A stretch of 64,000 nucleotides of DNA from Herbiconiux ginsengi. GTDB lineage: Bacteria; Actinomycetota; Actinomycetes; Actinomycetales; Microbacteriaceae. Under the pieces are notes generated by a model. The model made no database searches. It was not told the origin of the DNA and saw only the letters and a program-made list of their open reading frames with translations. The stretch is from contig NZ_FNPZ01000001.1 of assembly GCF_900107435.1 (NCBI RefSeq), positions 344,960 to 408,959 of the forward strand, given 5' to 3'. Both the position numbers and the translations under genes were made by a program. This document shows positions 17,802-28,311 of the stretch, piece after piece (position 1 is the first letter of the stretch; every line of letters begins with the position of its first letter).

Positions 17802-20104
17802 GCAGCAAACCGCCGATCGCCGACGCCACCGACGCGCTCATCAAGGTCACCCTGCCCGGGCACGCGGCAGCCGGCATCCCTGGTGTCGTGCACTCGATGG
17901 GGCCGGCGCTCGCCCAGCTCGGCCCCCGCCGCACCCTCTCGCTCTTCACGTCGATCAACCAGAAGGAGGGCTTCGACTGCATGAGCTGCGCGTGGCCCGA
18001 TCCGGATTCGCGCAAGACCCTCGAGTTCTGCGAGAACGGGGCGAAGGCGGTCATCTGGGAGGCCACGCCCGTCACCGTTCCCACCAGCTTCTGGGCCGAG
18101 CATTCGGTCGACGACCTGGCGACGAAGTCGGAGTACTGGCTGGGGCTGCAGGGCCGCCTCACCGAACCGGTCTACAAGCCCGCCGGGGCCGCGCACTACC
18201 GCCCGGTGAGTTGGAGCGAAGCGTTCTCCATCGCCGGCACGGCTCTTCGCGAGCTCGACACCCCCGACCAGGCCGCGTTCTACACCAGCGGCCGGGCCTC
18301 CAACGAGGCCGCCTTCGCCTACCAGCTGTTCGTGCGCGCCTTCGGCACCAACAACCTTCCCGACTGCTCGAACATGTGTCACGAGTCCACCGGCACGGCG
18401 CTCTCCGAGGTCATCGGCATCGGCAAGTCCACGGTGAGCTACGACGACTTCGAACAGGCCGACCTCATCATCGTGATGGGCCAGAATCCGGGCACCAACC
18501 ATCCGCGCATGCTCACCGCGCTCGAAGATGCCAAACGAGCCGGAGCCTCGATCGTCTCGGTTAATCCGCTGCCGGAGGCGGGGCTGCAGCACTACAAGAA
18601 TCCGCAGACGGTGCGGGGGCTCCTCGGCAAGGGAACGGCGCTGGCCGATCAGTTCCTGCAGATCCGGCTGGGCGGCGACATGGCCCTGCTGCAGGCCCTG
18701 TCGAAGCGGGTGCTGGATGCCGAGGCCGCGCATCCGGGAACCGTGCTCGACCACGAATTCCTCACCGAGCACTGCGTGGGCCTCGATGAGCTCACCTCCC
18801 ACCTCGCCGAGCTCGACGAAGCCGCCGTTCTGGCCGCGACCGGCCTCACGAGCGCCGAGATCGACGCGTTGGCCGAACGCTACATCCGCGCCGATCGGGT
18901 GATCATCACCTGGGCGATGGGCATCACCCAGCACAAGCGGGCGGTGGCCGGCATCAAGGAGATCGTCAACCTGTTGCTGCTTCGCGGCAACATCGGCAAG
19001 CCGGGCGCGGGAGCCTCGCCGATCCGCGGGCACAGCAACGTGCAGGGCGACCGCACGATGGGCATCTGGGAGCAGATGCCCGACTCCTTCCTCGACGCCC
19101 TCGAGCGGGAGTTCGGCTTCGATCCGCCGCGGGCGCACGGTGTCGACGCGGTGCACGGCATCCGGGCGATGCAGCGGGGCGACATCAAGCTCTGGATCTC
19201 GCTCGGCGGCAATTTCGTGGGCGCCATCTCCGACACCGCGGCCGCCGAGGCCGCCATGCGCGGCACCGACCTCACGGTGCAGATCTCCACGAAGCTCAAC
19301 CGCTCCCACGCGGTCACCGGAGCAGCCGCCCTCATCCTGCCGACGCTCGGCCGCACCGAGATCGATCGGCAGCAAGGCGGCGTGCAATTCGTCACCGTCG
19401 AAGACTCGGTCTGCGCGGTGCACGCGTCCCGCGGCCGGGTGGAACCGGTGGCGCCCGATCTTCTCTCCGAGGTCGCCATCGTCTCGCGACTCGCGCGCGC
19501 CACGTTGGGTGCCGACAGTCCCGTCGACTGGGCCGCCTTCGAGCACGACTACGACGTCATCCGCGAGCACATCGCGAATGTCGTGCCCGGATGCGCGGGG
19601 TACAACGAGAAGGTGCGCCGCCCTGGCGGCTTCGTGCTGCCCAACGGTCCCCGCGATTCGCGCACCTTTCCCACGACGGCCGGAAAGGCCATCCTCACGG
19701 TCAATGAGCTGGAGCCGATCGAGTGCCCGCCCGGTCGCCTGCTGCTGCAGACGCTGCGCTCGCACGACCAGTTCAACACCACGATCTACAGCCGCAACGA
19801 CCGCTACCGGGGCATCAAGAAGGGTCGCGACGTCGTGTTCGTGAACCCCGACGACCTGCTCGAGCTGGGGCTCGAAGACGGGCAGCAGGTCGACGTGTTC
19901 AGCGAATGGCCGGGGCAGCCCGACCGCGAGTTGCGGGGGTTCCGCGTGGTGTCGTATCCGACGGCCCGCGGATGCGCGGCCGCCTACTTCCCCGAGGCGA
20001 ACGTGCTGGTGCCGCTCGACAGCACCGCAGAAGGCAGCAACACACCGGTCTCGAAGGCCGTCGTGGTGCGGATCGAACCGGCTCGAGTGCCCGCGCCCGC
20101 CTAA
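17798..20104 (+). CDS. FdhF/YdeP-family molybdopterin oxidoreductase (formate dehydrogenase-like alpha subunit)
   Basis: 768 residues, single molybdenum-enzyme subunit of the FdhF/YdeP type. The N-terminal iron-sulfur region is FDCMSCAWPDP and the later FCENGAKA. The molybdenum-ligand position, where E. coli FdhF has selenocysteine, is the cysteine of SNMCHESTG. Cofactor-binding blocks are VMGQNPGTNHPRM, RGNIGKPGAGASPIRGHSNV and QGDRTMGIW; NDRYRGIKKGRD lies in the C-terminal domain. No Fe-S beta or membrane subunit is nearby, so the electron partner is unknown. YdeP-type proteins have been linked to acid tolerance in enterics, and formate oxidation is not proven for this group. Its stop overlaps the convergent Nudix stop by 2 nt. 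Confidence 0.93.
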   Translation: MSSKPPIADATDALIKVTLPGHAAAGIPGVVHSMGPALAQLGPRRTLSLFTSINQKEGFDCMSCAWPDPDSRKTLEFCENGAKAVIWEATPVTVPTSFWAEHSVDDLATKSEYWLGLQGRLTEPVYKPAGAAHYRPVSWSEAFSIAGTALRELDTPDQAAFYTSGRASNEAAFAYQLFVRAFGTNNLPDCSNMCHESTGTALSEVIGIGKSTVSYDDFEQADLIIVMGQNPGTNHPRMLTALEDAKRAGASIVSVNPLPEAGLQHYKNPQTVRGLLGKGTALADQFLQIRLGGDMALLQALSKRVLDAEAAHPGTVLDHEFLTEHCVGLDELTSHLAELDEAAVLAATGLTSAEIDALAERYIRADRVIITWAMGITQHKRAVAGIKEIVNLLLLRGNIGKPGAGASPIRGHSNVQGDRTMGIWEQMPDSFLDALEREFGFDPPRAHGVDAVHGIRAMQRGDIKLWISLGGNFVGAISDTAAAEAAMRGTDLTVQISTKLNRSHAVTGAAALILPTLGRTEIDRQQGGVQFVTVEDSVCAVHASRGRVEPVAPDLLSEVAIVSRLARATLGADSPVDWAAFEHDYDVIREHIANVVPGCAGYNEKVRRPGGFVLPNGPRDSRTFPTTAGKAILTVNELEPIECPPGRLLLQTLRSHDQFNTTIYSRNDRYRGIKKGRDVVFVNPDDLLELGLEDGQQVDVFSEWPGQPDRELRGFRVVSYPTARGCAAAYFPEANVLVPLDSTAEGSNTPVSKAVVVRIEPARVPAPA

Positions 20105-20613
20105 CCGGCCGAAAGCAGGTGAGGGTCGTGGAGTTCGTGCTCGGAGACCGTGCGGCAGTCCTCGCCGAAACGGAAGTCGCCGAGCACCCGTCCGCCCGCC
20201 AGCACGGTGGGGAGCCAGTACTTCGCGTCGTCCCACATCTCATCGAGCGGGAGCTCGTCGATCGGATACCAGGCGGGCGCGACCTCGTCGGATTCCGCGG
20301 GCTCGCCGGTCCAGCGCGAACCCACGAACACCGTCGAGTCCTGACTCCAGTTCTCGCGGTACGGAAACGCGAACTTCACCAGCCCCGCCTGCCGCAGATC
20401 AGCGGGATCGACCACGAGGCTCGACTCTTCCTCGATCTCGCGGACGATGGCGTCGCGTGCGTTTTCGCCGGGTTCGATCTTGCCGCCGAGCCCCACGATG
20501 TTGCCTGAGCCGAGTCCCGTCTTCTTGCGGCCGAGCAGCACCTCGGGGCGCCCGTCGGCGCGCACGCGCGTCAAGAACGCGACGCAGACCTGATAGGGAG
20601 ACACCGGAGACAT
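20101..20613 (-). CDS. Nudix hydrolase, 8-oxo-dGTP diphosphatase (MutT/MTH1-like)
   Basis: 170 residues from the ATG at 20613. Nudix box: GKIEPGENARDAIVREIEEES, preceded by GRKKTGLGSGNIVGLGG, the typical MTH1-like start (short gap noted: the box is longer than the 20 residues quoted in two parts here). Such enzymes hydrolyse oxidised purine dNTPs. The C-terminal region (PIDELPLDEMWDDAKYW) also resembles MTH1. No ribosome site; a TATCAT hexamer ends 6 nt before the ATG, consistent with a leaderless transcript. An ATG at 20646 would add 11 unlike residues. Confidence 0.9.
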   Translation of the reverse strand: MSPVSPYQVCVAFLTRVRADGRPEVLLGRKKTGLGSGNIVGLGGKIEPGENARDAIVREIEEESSLVVDPADLRQAGLVKFAFPYRENWSQDSTVFVGSRWTGEPAESDEVAPAWYPIDELPLDEMWDDAKYWLPTVLAGGRVLGDFRFGEDCRTVSEHELHDPHLLSAG

Positions 20614-20726
20614 CTGTGGATGATAACCCGCGCATGTGTTCGGCATGTTTCATGAGGTTCGAGTGCGTCATCCGGTCGCCCGCACCGCACTGGGAAATGT
20701 CGGGGGCCCGGCGTACCCTCGGAGGC

Positions 20727-20897
20727 ATGACCGATTTCATTGATCCCCTCGAGCCCGGTTCGTTCGAACACAACGGCCAACGTCCCGAGGTCGACGAAGA
20801 CGAGCAGCAGGATTCGTTCGACAAGCAGGTCGAAGCCGAGTTCAAGGAGTACATCGGCGAAGCCCAGGCCACCGACGGCCCCGCCCCGGCAGGCTGA
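20727..20897 (+). CDS. Small acidic protein, unknown
   Basis: 56 residues, ATG at 20727, rich in Glu/Asp (DEDEQQDSFDKQVEAEF) with no membrane segment. GGAGG lies only 1 nt before the ATG, too close for normal use, while TACCCT lies 7 nt upstream, so leaderless expression is possible. It ends directly at the TraR/DksA-like gene: the TGA (20895-20897) overlaps a possible CTG start of that gene. No recognised family. Confidence 0.65.
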   Translation: MTDFIDPLEPGSFEHNGQRPEVDEDEQQDSFDKQVEAEFKEYIGEAQATDGPAPAG

Positions 20898-20989
20898 CGA
20901 CGCTCGAGAACGCGTATGCGGCGCCGATCGAGGCGCTGACGACCCTGCGCGCACGGATCCTCGACGACGTCGCCTCGCTCACCGAGTCG

Positions 20990-21259
20990 ATGTCGGCCCT
21001 CCGGGTCGTGCGCGAGTCGTCGTCGGATGACGACGAGCACGATCCCGAAGGTCCCACGCTGTCCAGTGAGTGGTCGCGCATCCGGGGCCTGCTGTTGGAA
21101 GCCGAGGCCCAATTGGCCGAGACGGATGCCGCGTCGGCCCGGGTCGAGGCCGGCACCTACGGTCTCTGCCAGAACTGCGGCCGCCCGATCCCGCCCGCGC
21201 GCCTCGAGGCCCGCCCCGCGGCCCGCCTCTGCGTCCCCTGCGCTTCCGCCCTCACCTGA
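20990..21259 (+). CDS. TraR/DksA-type C4 zinc-finger protein
   Basis: 89 residues from the first ATG at 20990. The coiled-coil part (RGLLLEAEAQLAETDAA) is followed by the C4 finger CQNCGRPIPPARLEA and LCVPC, as in DksA/TraR proteins that bind the RNA polymerase secondary channel. The segment DDDEHDPEG is a usual family feature but normally lies about 50 residues from the start; here the ATG leaves it only about 14 residues in. The open frame continues upstream to 20894 (LTTLENAYAAPIEALTTLRA) without ATG/GTG/TTG, so the real start may be a CTG at 20894. Confidence 0.85.
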   Translation: MSALRVVRESSSDDDEHDPEGPTLSSEWSRIRGLLLEAEAQLAETDAASARVEAGTYGLCQNCGRPIPPARLEARPAARLCVPCASALT

Positions 21260-21273
21260 CCCGCTACTCCGAG

Positions 21274-21329
21274 CTTCTTGCCCCTAAGCGACCCACAAGC
21301 GGGAACTTGGGGCGCTTAGGGGCAAGAAG
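21274..21329. repeat. Palindromic element P1 (17-bp perfect arms)
   Basis: CTTCTTGCCCCTAAGCG (21274-21290) is exactly repeated in reverse complement at 21313-21329, with a 22-nt loop that itself pairs (CCCACAAG with CTTGGGG). It fills the convergent gap between the TraR-like gene and the small gene ending at 21330; the right arm ends on the base before that stop codon. It could act as a bidirectional terminator, but has no T-run. Confidence 0.85.
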
Positions 21330-21632
21330 TCAGCGAGCGGAACGCTCGCCCTCCGAATCGTCGGGCGCGTCGCCACCGAGCTCCCACGGGAGCGGGCCCT
21401 CGAGCTCCACCGGCTCCTCCGGCGGGGTGTCGAAACCACCCGGGCGCTGCACCCGGCCGAAGAACCCCATCTGATTCGACTTCGGGAGCACCGACTCGGC
21501 AGGGCCATCGAAATCCACCGGCGCATCCGGATCGCCCGATCCGGCGCGCCGGCGGCCGAAGTACCGGTCGCGCAGTCGCTCGTTGAAGCTCTTCTTCTCA
21601 GCGGGCGACTCGCCCGAACCCGAAGCGCTCAT
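21330..21632 (-). CDS. Small hypothetical protein
   Basis: 100 residues, ATG at 21632 overlapping the argA stop (ATGA). The N-terminal KKSFNERLRDRYFGRRRAG is basic; the rest is Gly/Pro/Asp-rich and looks disordered, with NQMGFFGRVQRPGGFD in the middle. It appears to be a lineage-specific protein translated with argA. No function can be read. Confidence 0.7.
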   Translation of the reverse strand: MSASGSGESPAEKKSFNERLRDRYFGRRRAGSGDPDAPVDFDGPAESVLPKSNQMGFFGRVQRPGGFDTPPEEPVELEGPLPWELGGDAPDDSEGERSAR

Positions 21633-22147
21633 CGCAGGTGCTTCAGCATGCGCGTATTGCCGAGCGTGTTCGGCTTGACACGGGCGAGGTCGAGGAACTC
21701 GGCCACACCTTCGTCGGGCGAGCGCACGAGCTCGGCATACACCTCCGGGTCGACGAGCGACAGCGGCGACGCGGTGTAGCCGTTGCGCTCGAAGAAGGGC
21801 ACCTCGAAGGTCAGACAGAACAGGCGCGAGAGGCCGAGCTCGAGCGCATCCGCCTCGATCCGCTGCACCAGCGCGCGGCCGATGCCCTGACCGAGCCAGT
21901 CATCGTGCACGGCGAGAGTGCGCACCTCGCCGAGGTCCTCCCAGAACACGTGCAGCGCCCCGCATCCCACCAGCACGCCGTTCTCGTCTTCGGCGACCCG
22001 GAATTCCTGAACGGCCTCGTAGAACACGACCGCATCTTTACCCAGCAGGATTCGTCGCTGCACCAGGGGCTCCACCAGCTCTTGGATGCGGGGAACGTCA
22101 CTGGTGCGCGCCCGCCGTACGGAGACGAGCGACTTCTGGGTTGTCAT
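21629..22147 (-). CDS. argA: Amino-acid N-acetyltransferase, Rv2747-type ArgA
   Basis: 172-residue single GNAT domain. VRRARTSDVPRIQELV, FYEAVQEFRVAED, VGCGALHVFWEDLGEVRTL, GQGIGRALVQRIE and GVAEFLDLARVKPNTLGN match the short actinobacterial N-acetylglutamate synthase (M. tuberculosis Rv2747), which lacks the kinase-like half of classical ArgA. It makes N-acetylglutamate, the first step of arginine synthesis. ATG start at 22147. No other arg genes are in the window. Confidence 0.92.
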   Translation of the reverse strand: MTTQKSLVSVRRARTSDVPRIQELVEPLVQRRILLGKDAVVFYEAVQEFRVAEDENGVLVGCGALHVFWEDLGEVRTLAVHDDWLGQGIGRALVQRIEADALELGLSRLFCLTFEVPFFERNGYTASPLSLVDPEVYAELVRSPDEGVAEFLDLARVKPNTLGNTRMLKHLR

Positions 22148-22167
22148 CGAACCAGCGTACCTTTCGC

Positions 22168-22223
22168 CGAGACGTCAAAATCCGCGCTACCCCGAAGCGG
22201 GATGCGCGGATTCTGACGTCTCG
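22168..22223. repeat. Palindromic element P2 (20-bp arms, one mismatch)
   Basis: CGAGACGTCAAAATCCGCGC (22168-22187) pairs with 22204-22223 with one mismatch; the 16-nt loop TACCCCGAAGCGGGAT has an inner CCC/GGG. It lies between the clpC stop (22235) and the argA start (22147), both on the minus strand, so it may terminate or attenuate clpC read-through. Confidence 0.85.
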
Positions 22224-22234
22224 CGGGAGGGGTT

Positions 22235-24751
<2,517 letters not shown>

Positions 24752-24852
24752 GTCTGTCTCCTTGGCCGCCAGGGCAGGATGACGACCGTTACGAAGAGAC
24801 TAGCCAGCGAACGGGGGCCCGACAGCCCCTGTTCGCCGTGGGCGTGACGGAA

Positions 24853-25257
24853 TCAGATCCGCGGGGCGGTGGAACCCGGGCCCAGGTAGGGGGCGCTGCC
24901 GAAGCCGAGCACCGGGTAACCGATGAACTGCAGCCACCAGAGCAGGAAGAAGCCGTAGGCGCCACCCTTGCCGAAGTTGCGGGCCACGTTCACCGCCACG
25001 ATGATGCTGATCACGATGTTGACGATCGGGATGATGTAGAGGATCCACCACCAGCCCGGCTTTCCGGCCACCTTGCACAACGTGTAGATGTTGTAGAACG
25101 GGATGATCGCGGCCCAGCCCCGGCGCCCGGCCTTGAGGAACGTGGCCCACATGCCCGCGACGATCAGCGCCCAGACCACGAAGGCGAACACCGAACTCAG
25201 CGGGTCGAAGGAGTAACTGTAGGAGAAGGTGTTCTCTGCGACGGTCGATGCGATCAT
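24853..25257 (-). CDS. DUF5684 membrane protein
   Basis: 134 residues with about four hydrophobic helices. The core KAGRRGWAAIIPFYNIYTL, VAGKPGWWWILYIIPIVN and RNFGKGGAYGF is the DUF5684 signature (small membrane proteins, some linked to signal peptidase I genes). Function unknown. ATG at 25257 with a GGGGGC stretch just upstream. It stands upstream of clpC on the same strand, 101 nt away, and is divergent from the pirin gene. Confidence 0.88.
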   Translation of the reverse strand: MIASTVAENTFSYSYSFDPLSSVFAFVVWALIVAGMWATFLKAGRRGWAAIIPFYNIYTLCKVAGKPGWWWILYIIPIVNIVISIIVAVNVARNFGKGGAYGFFLLWWLQFIGYPVLGFGSAPYLGPGSTAPRI

Positions 25258-25331
25258 GGAGCCCCCAAGGCATGTCGATGGGCGAGCATTTCCCGCCGCT
25301 GCGCAAGCTTATTGGAGATTAGGATGCGGGC

Positions 25332-26366
25332 ATGAGCAACCTCGAGAGACGACCCGCCGAGACCTGGGTCGAGTGCGACGCCGAGGTGTTCGGAACACCG
25401 GGTGCTCCCGAGATCATCCAGGCCCGCGAGGTTCCGCTCGGCGGCCCCCGCGCGATGACCGTGCACCGCACCCTGCCGAGCAAGCAGCGCACGATGATCG
25501 GCGCCTGGTGCTTCGTCGACCACTACGGCCCGAGCGATGTCGCGGAGACGGGCGGGATGGTCGTGCCGCCGCATCCGCACACCGGCCTGCAGACCGTGAG
25601 CTGGCTCTTCGAGGGCGAGATCGAACACCGCGACAGCGTGGGCAGCCACGCCTTCGTGCGCCCCGGCGTGCTGAATCTGATGACCGCGGGGCACGGGATC
25701 TCGCACTCCGAAGTGTCGACGGCTGCGACCACGATCCTGCACGGCGCCCAGCTCTGGGTAGCGCTGCCGGAGGCGAGCCGCCAGGTCCACCCGTTCTTCG
25801 AGAGCCACACCGCGGTGGCGACCCGCATCGACGATGCCGAGATCAGCGTGTTCGTGGGCGAGTTCGCGGGCGCCGCAGTCGGCGCCACCATCTTCACCGC
25901 CCTCTCGGCGGCCGAGATCCGCCTCCCGGCCGGCGGCAGCGCGGTGCTCCCGGTGCGCCCCGACCACGAGTACGGCGTGCTCCTGGACACGGGCCGGGTC
26001 ACCGTCGACGGCGTGGCCGCAGAACGCACCGACCTCGTCTACACCGGAACCGGCCGCGAGACCCTCACGATCGCGGCCTCGGCGGATGGGCCGGCCCGCG
26101 TTCTCCTCATCGGCGGCGAGCCGCTCGACGAGCAGATCCTGATGTGGTGGAACTTCGTGGGCCGAAGCCACGAGGAGATCGTGGCATACCGTGCCGAATG
26201 GCAGCGCGAGTCGGGTGCCGGCGCCGCGGTCGGCGAGCCGGATGCGCTGCCACCCGGCTCCGCCCCCATCACGCGTCGATTCGGCGACACCGACCACCAC
26301 TTCGAAGGCCCGCCCCTGCCGGCCCCGGTGCTGCCGAACGTGCGCCTGCAGCCCCGCCGCCGCTAG
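25332..26366 (+). CDS. Pirin family protein
   Basis: 344 residues with the two cupin domains of pirins. The N-terminal domain carries the metal-binding pattern HPHTGLQTVSWLFEGEIEHR (H, H, and E/H), and DHYGPSDV and GHGISHSE are also typical. Bacterial pirins may have quercetinase activity or regulate metabolic enzymes; role here unknown. ATG at 25332, no ribosome site; AGATTAGGAT upstream gives TTAGGAT 8 nt before the start. The stop directly abuts that of the convergent cardiolipin synthase gene. Confidence 0.93.
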   Translation: MSNLERRPAETWVECDAEVFGTPGAPEIIQAREVPLGGPRAMTVHRTLPSKQRTMIGAWCFVDHYGPSDVAETGGMVVPPHPHTGLQTVSWLFEGEIEHRDSVGSHAFVRPGVLNLMTAGHGISHSEVSTAATTILHGAQLWVALPEASRQVHPFFESHTAVATRIDDAEISVFVGEFAGAAVGATIFTALSAAEIRLPAGGSAVLPVRPDHEYGVLLDTGRVTVDGVAAERTDLVYTGTGRETLTIAASADGPARVLLIGGEPLDEQILMWWNFVGRSHEEIVAYRAEWQRESGAGAAVGEPDALPPGSAPITRRFGDTDHHFEGPPLPAPVLPNVRLQPRRR

Positions 26367-27839
26367 CTACTGGATGGCCGACGTGAGGCGCGCGAGGTTG
26401 TCGAGGATGGTCGAGCGCAGCGGCTGCTTGTGCCACTCATCCAGGGTGAGCTCTCGGCTCACCGCCCGGTAGCCGTCTTCGACCGCCCGCACGGCCTCCA
26501 CGAATGAGCGCCCGCGCACCATCAGCGACACCTCCATGTTGAGGCTGAACGACCGCATGTCCATGTTCGACGATCCGATCACGGCCACCTCGTCGTCGAT
26601 GGTGAAGTGCTTCGAGTGCAGGATGTAGGGCGCCTGGTACATGTAGATCCGCACGCCTGCCCGCAGCAGCAGCTCGTAGTAGGAGCGCTGGGCGTGGTAG
26701 ACGAGCGCCTGGTCGCCGATCTCCGAGACGAACAGCTGCACCTCGACGCCGCGTTGGGTGGCGGTGGTGATGGCGTACATCATCGCGTCATCCGGCACGA
26801 AGTAGGGGCTCGTGATGATGATGCGCTCCTGCGCGTTGTAGAGCAGTGCCAAGAACAGCCGCAGGTTGTTCTCGCCCTCGAACCCGGGACCGGAGGGCAC
26901 CACCTGCATGTCGAGCGCATCCTTCTGCTCGTCGACGATGTCCTCGGTGATCGCCCGGGTCTCGCGCAGCAGCAGCTCGTTCGACTCGCTGTACCAGTCG
27001 GTGATGAAGATGGCGTTGATGCCCGCGACGATCGGGCCCTCGAGCCGCGTCATCAAGTCCTGCCACTTCAGGCCGCGCTTGATGTTGCCCTTCTTGTTGT
27101 AGCTGCGGTCGACCACGTTCTGCGACCCCATGTAGGCGACGTCGCCGTCGACCACGAGGATCTTGCGGTGGTTGCGCAGGTCGGGCCGCTGCCACTTGCC
27201 CTTCAGCGGCTGCACCGGCAGCATGAAGTGCCATTTGACGCCCATCGAATTGAGCATCTTGACGGTCTTCTTGTGACCGGGGGCGCGAACGGATGCGATG
27301 TGGTCGAGCAGTACGCGCACCATCACGCCGCGCTTGACCGCGGCCTCGAGGGCGTCGAAGAACGGCTTGGTGGTCTTGTCGTACGACAGGATGTAGAACT
27401 CGGCGTGCACATAGCGCTGCGCGTTCTGGATGTCGACGGTCATCTGGCGGATCGCGTCGTCGTAGTCGCCCACCAGCGTGGCGTCGTTGCCGCCCACCAA
27501 AGGCATGGCGCCGAGGGTGCGGTTCAGTTCGACGACGTTCTTGAACCACGGGGGCCACGGGTCGTCGTCGCTGACCTGCTCGATTCCCTCGGTGGTCTCG
27601 ATGATGAACTCGTTGATGGCGTACTGCTTGTCTCGCCGCGATTTCGGCAGCTTGTAGCTGCCGATCAGAAGAAAGAGCAGAAAGCCCACGTAGGGCAGCA
27701 CGAAGATGGCCATGAGCCACGCGATCCCCGTGGAGGGTCGTCGGTTGCGGGGCACGACGATGACCGAGACGACACGGATGGTCAGATCGATCAGCAACAG
27801 CGCCAGCGCGATGAATCCCGCGACATCAGCTCCCGACAA
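26367..27839 (-). CDS. cls: Cardiolipin synthase (phospholipase D superfamily)
   Basis: 490 residues. Two N-terminal transmembrane helices (about 5-27 and 40-62) precede two HKD motifs: NHRKILVVDGDVAYMGSQN and SKHFTIDDEVAVIGSSNMD. It condenses two phosphatidyl groups to cardiolipin at the membrane. RRPSTGIAWLMAIFVLP is typical of the family's second helix. Start at 27839. Followed by two tiny membrane protein genes further upstream on the same strand. Confidence 0.95.
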   Translation of the reverse strand: MSGADVAGFIALALLLIDLTIRVVSVIVVPRNRRPSTGIAWLMAIFVLPYVGFLLFLLIGSYKLPKSRRDKQYAINEFIIETTEGIEQVSDDDPWPPWFKNVVELNRTLGAMPLVGGNDATLVGDYDDAIRQMTVDIQNAQRYVHAEFYILSYDKTTKPFFDALEAAVKRGVMVRVLLDHIASVRAPGHKKTVKMLNSMGVKWHFMLPVQPLKGKWQRPDLRNHRKILVVDGDVAYMGSQNVVDRSYNKKGNIKRGLKWQDLMTRLEGPIVAGINAIFITDWYSESNELLLRETRAITEDIVDEQKDALDMQVVPSGPGFEGENNLRLFLALLYNAQERIIITSPYFVPDDAMMYAITTATQRGVEVQLFVSEIGDQALVYHAQRSYYELLLRAGVRIYMYQAPYILHSKHFTIDDEVAVIGSSNMDMRSFSLNMEVSLMVRGRSFVEAVRAVEDGYRAVSRELTLDEWHKQPLRSTILDNLARLTSAIQ

Positions 27840-27902
27840 TGCGGCCTCCCCCTCGTCAACCTCTCAGGGATACCGTATCGGGTGCGGGAACTCCGGATGT
27901 TC

Positions 27903-28085
27903 CTATTCGGCGGCGGCCTTCTCCAGCGGCAGGCCCAGCTTCGCGCGCTCCTCGGCCTCGATCTTCGCGAGGGCCTTGCGCTCGGACTTGTCGGAGCGGA
28001 TGAGGGCGCGCATGATGAACCAGAACACCAGCCCGATCAGAACGGTCGGGGCCAGTGCGAACACGGCGGGCCAGAAATCATCCAT
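27903..28085 (-). CDS. Small single-pass membrane protein
   Basis: 60 residues, ATG at 28085: one hydrophobic helix (about 6-27, FALAPTVLIGLVFWFIMRA) and a charged helical tail (SERKALAKIEAEERAKLG) ending KAAAE. This pattern is common in a short conserved actinobacterial protein of unknown function. Same strand as its neighbours, 18 nt after the next small gene. Confidence 0.75.
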   Translation of the reverse strand: MDDFWPAVFALAPTVLIGLVFWFIMRALIRSDKSERKALAKIEAEERAKLGLPLEKAAAE

Positions 28086-28103
28086 CAGCGTAAGGATACC
28101 CGC

Positions 28104-28301
28104 TCAGTGGGTGAGGACGCCGTACAGCCCGCTGCCGATGAGGTAGAGACCCACTCCGCCCACCACGATCCAGATCACGATCCGCGCGTTCGACGGCCGG
28201 TTGGGCTTCTTGTCGCCGCCGTCGCCGTCGCCCGATCCGTCACCATTTTTGCCCGGACCGTCGGGGAACTCGTCTTTCTTGCCGAAACCGAACATGCTCA
28301 T
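28104..28301 (-). CDS. Small C-terminally anchored membrane protein
   Basis: 65 residues, ATG at 28301. Starts MSMFGFGKKDEFPD, then a Gly/Asp-rich segment (GDGSGDGDGGDKK), then one C-terminal helix (ARIVIWIVVGGVGLYLIG). Located 10 nt after the lysS stop in the same direction, so probably co-transcribed with lysS. Unknown role. Confidence 0.7.
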   Translation of the reverse strand: MSMFGFGKKDEFPDGPGKNGDGSGDGDGGDKKPNRPSNARIVIWIVVGGVGLYLIGSGLYGVLTH

Positions 28302-28311
28302 CCGTGCATCC

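Noticed and set aside
18350-18400. Selenocysteine codon in the formate dehydrogenase-like gene
   Set aside because: The ligand position is a TGT cysteine codon within SNMCHE and there is no in-frame TGA.
17261-20236. Long open frame on the minus strand opposite fdhD and the oxidoreductase
   Set aside because: Antisense of two recognisable genes, with no motif and an RGR/AH-rich composition.
24752-24852. ClgR operator upstream of clpC
   Set aside because: Only one GTTCGC-like half site is visible; the second half is absent.
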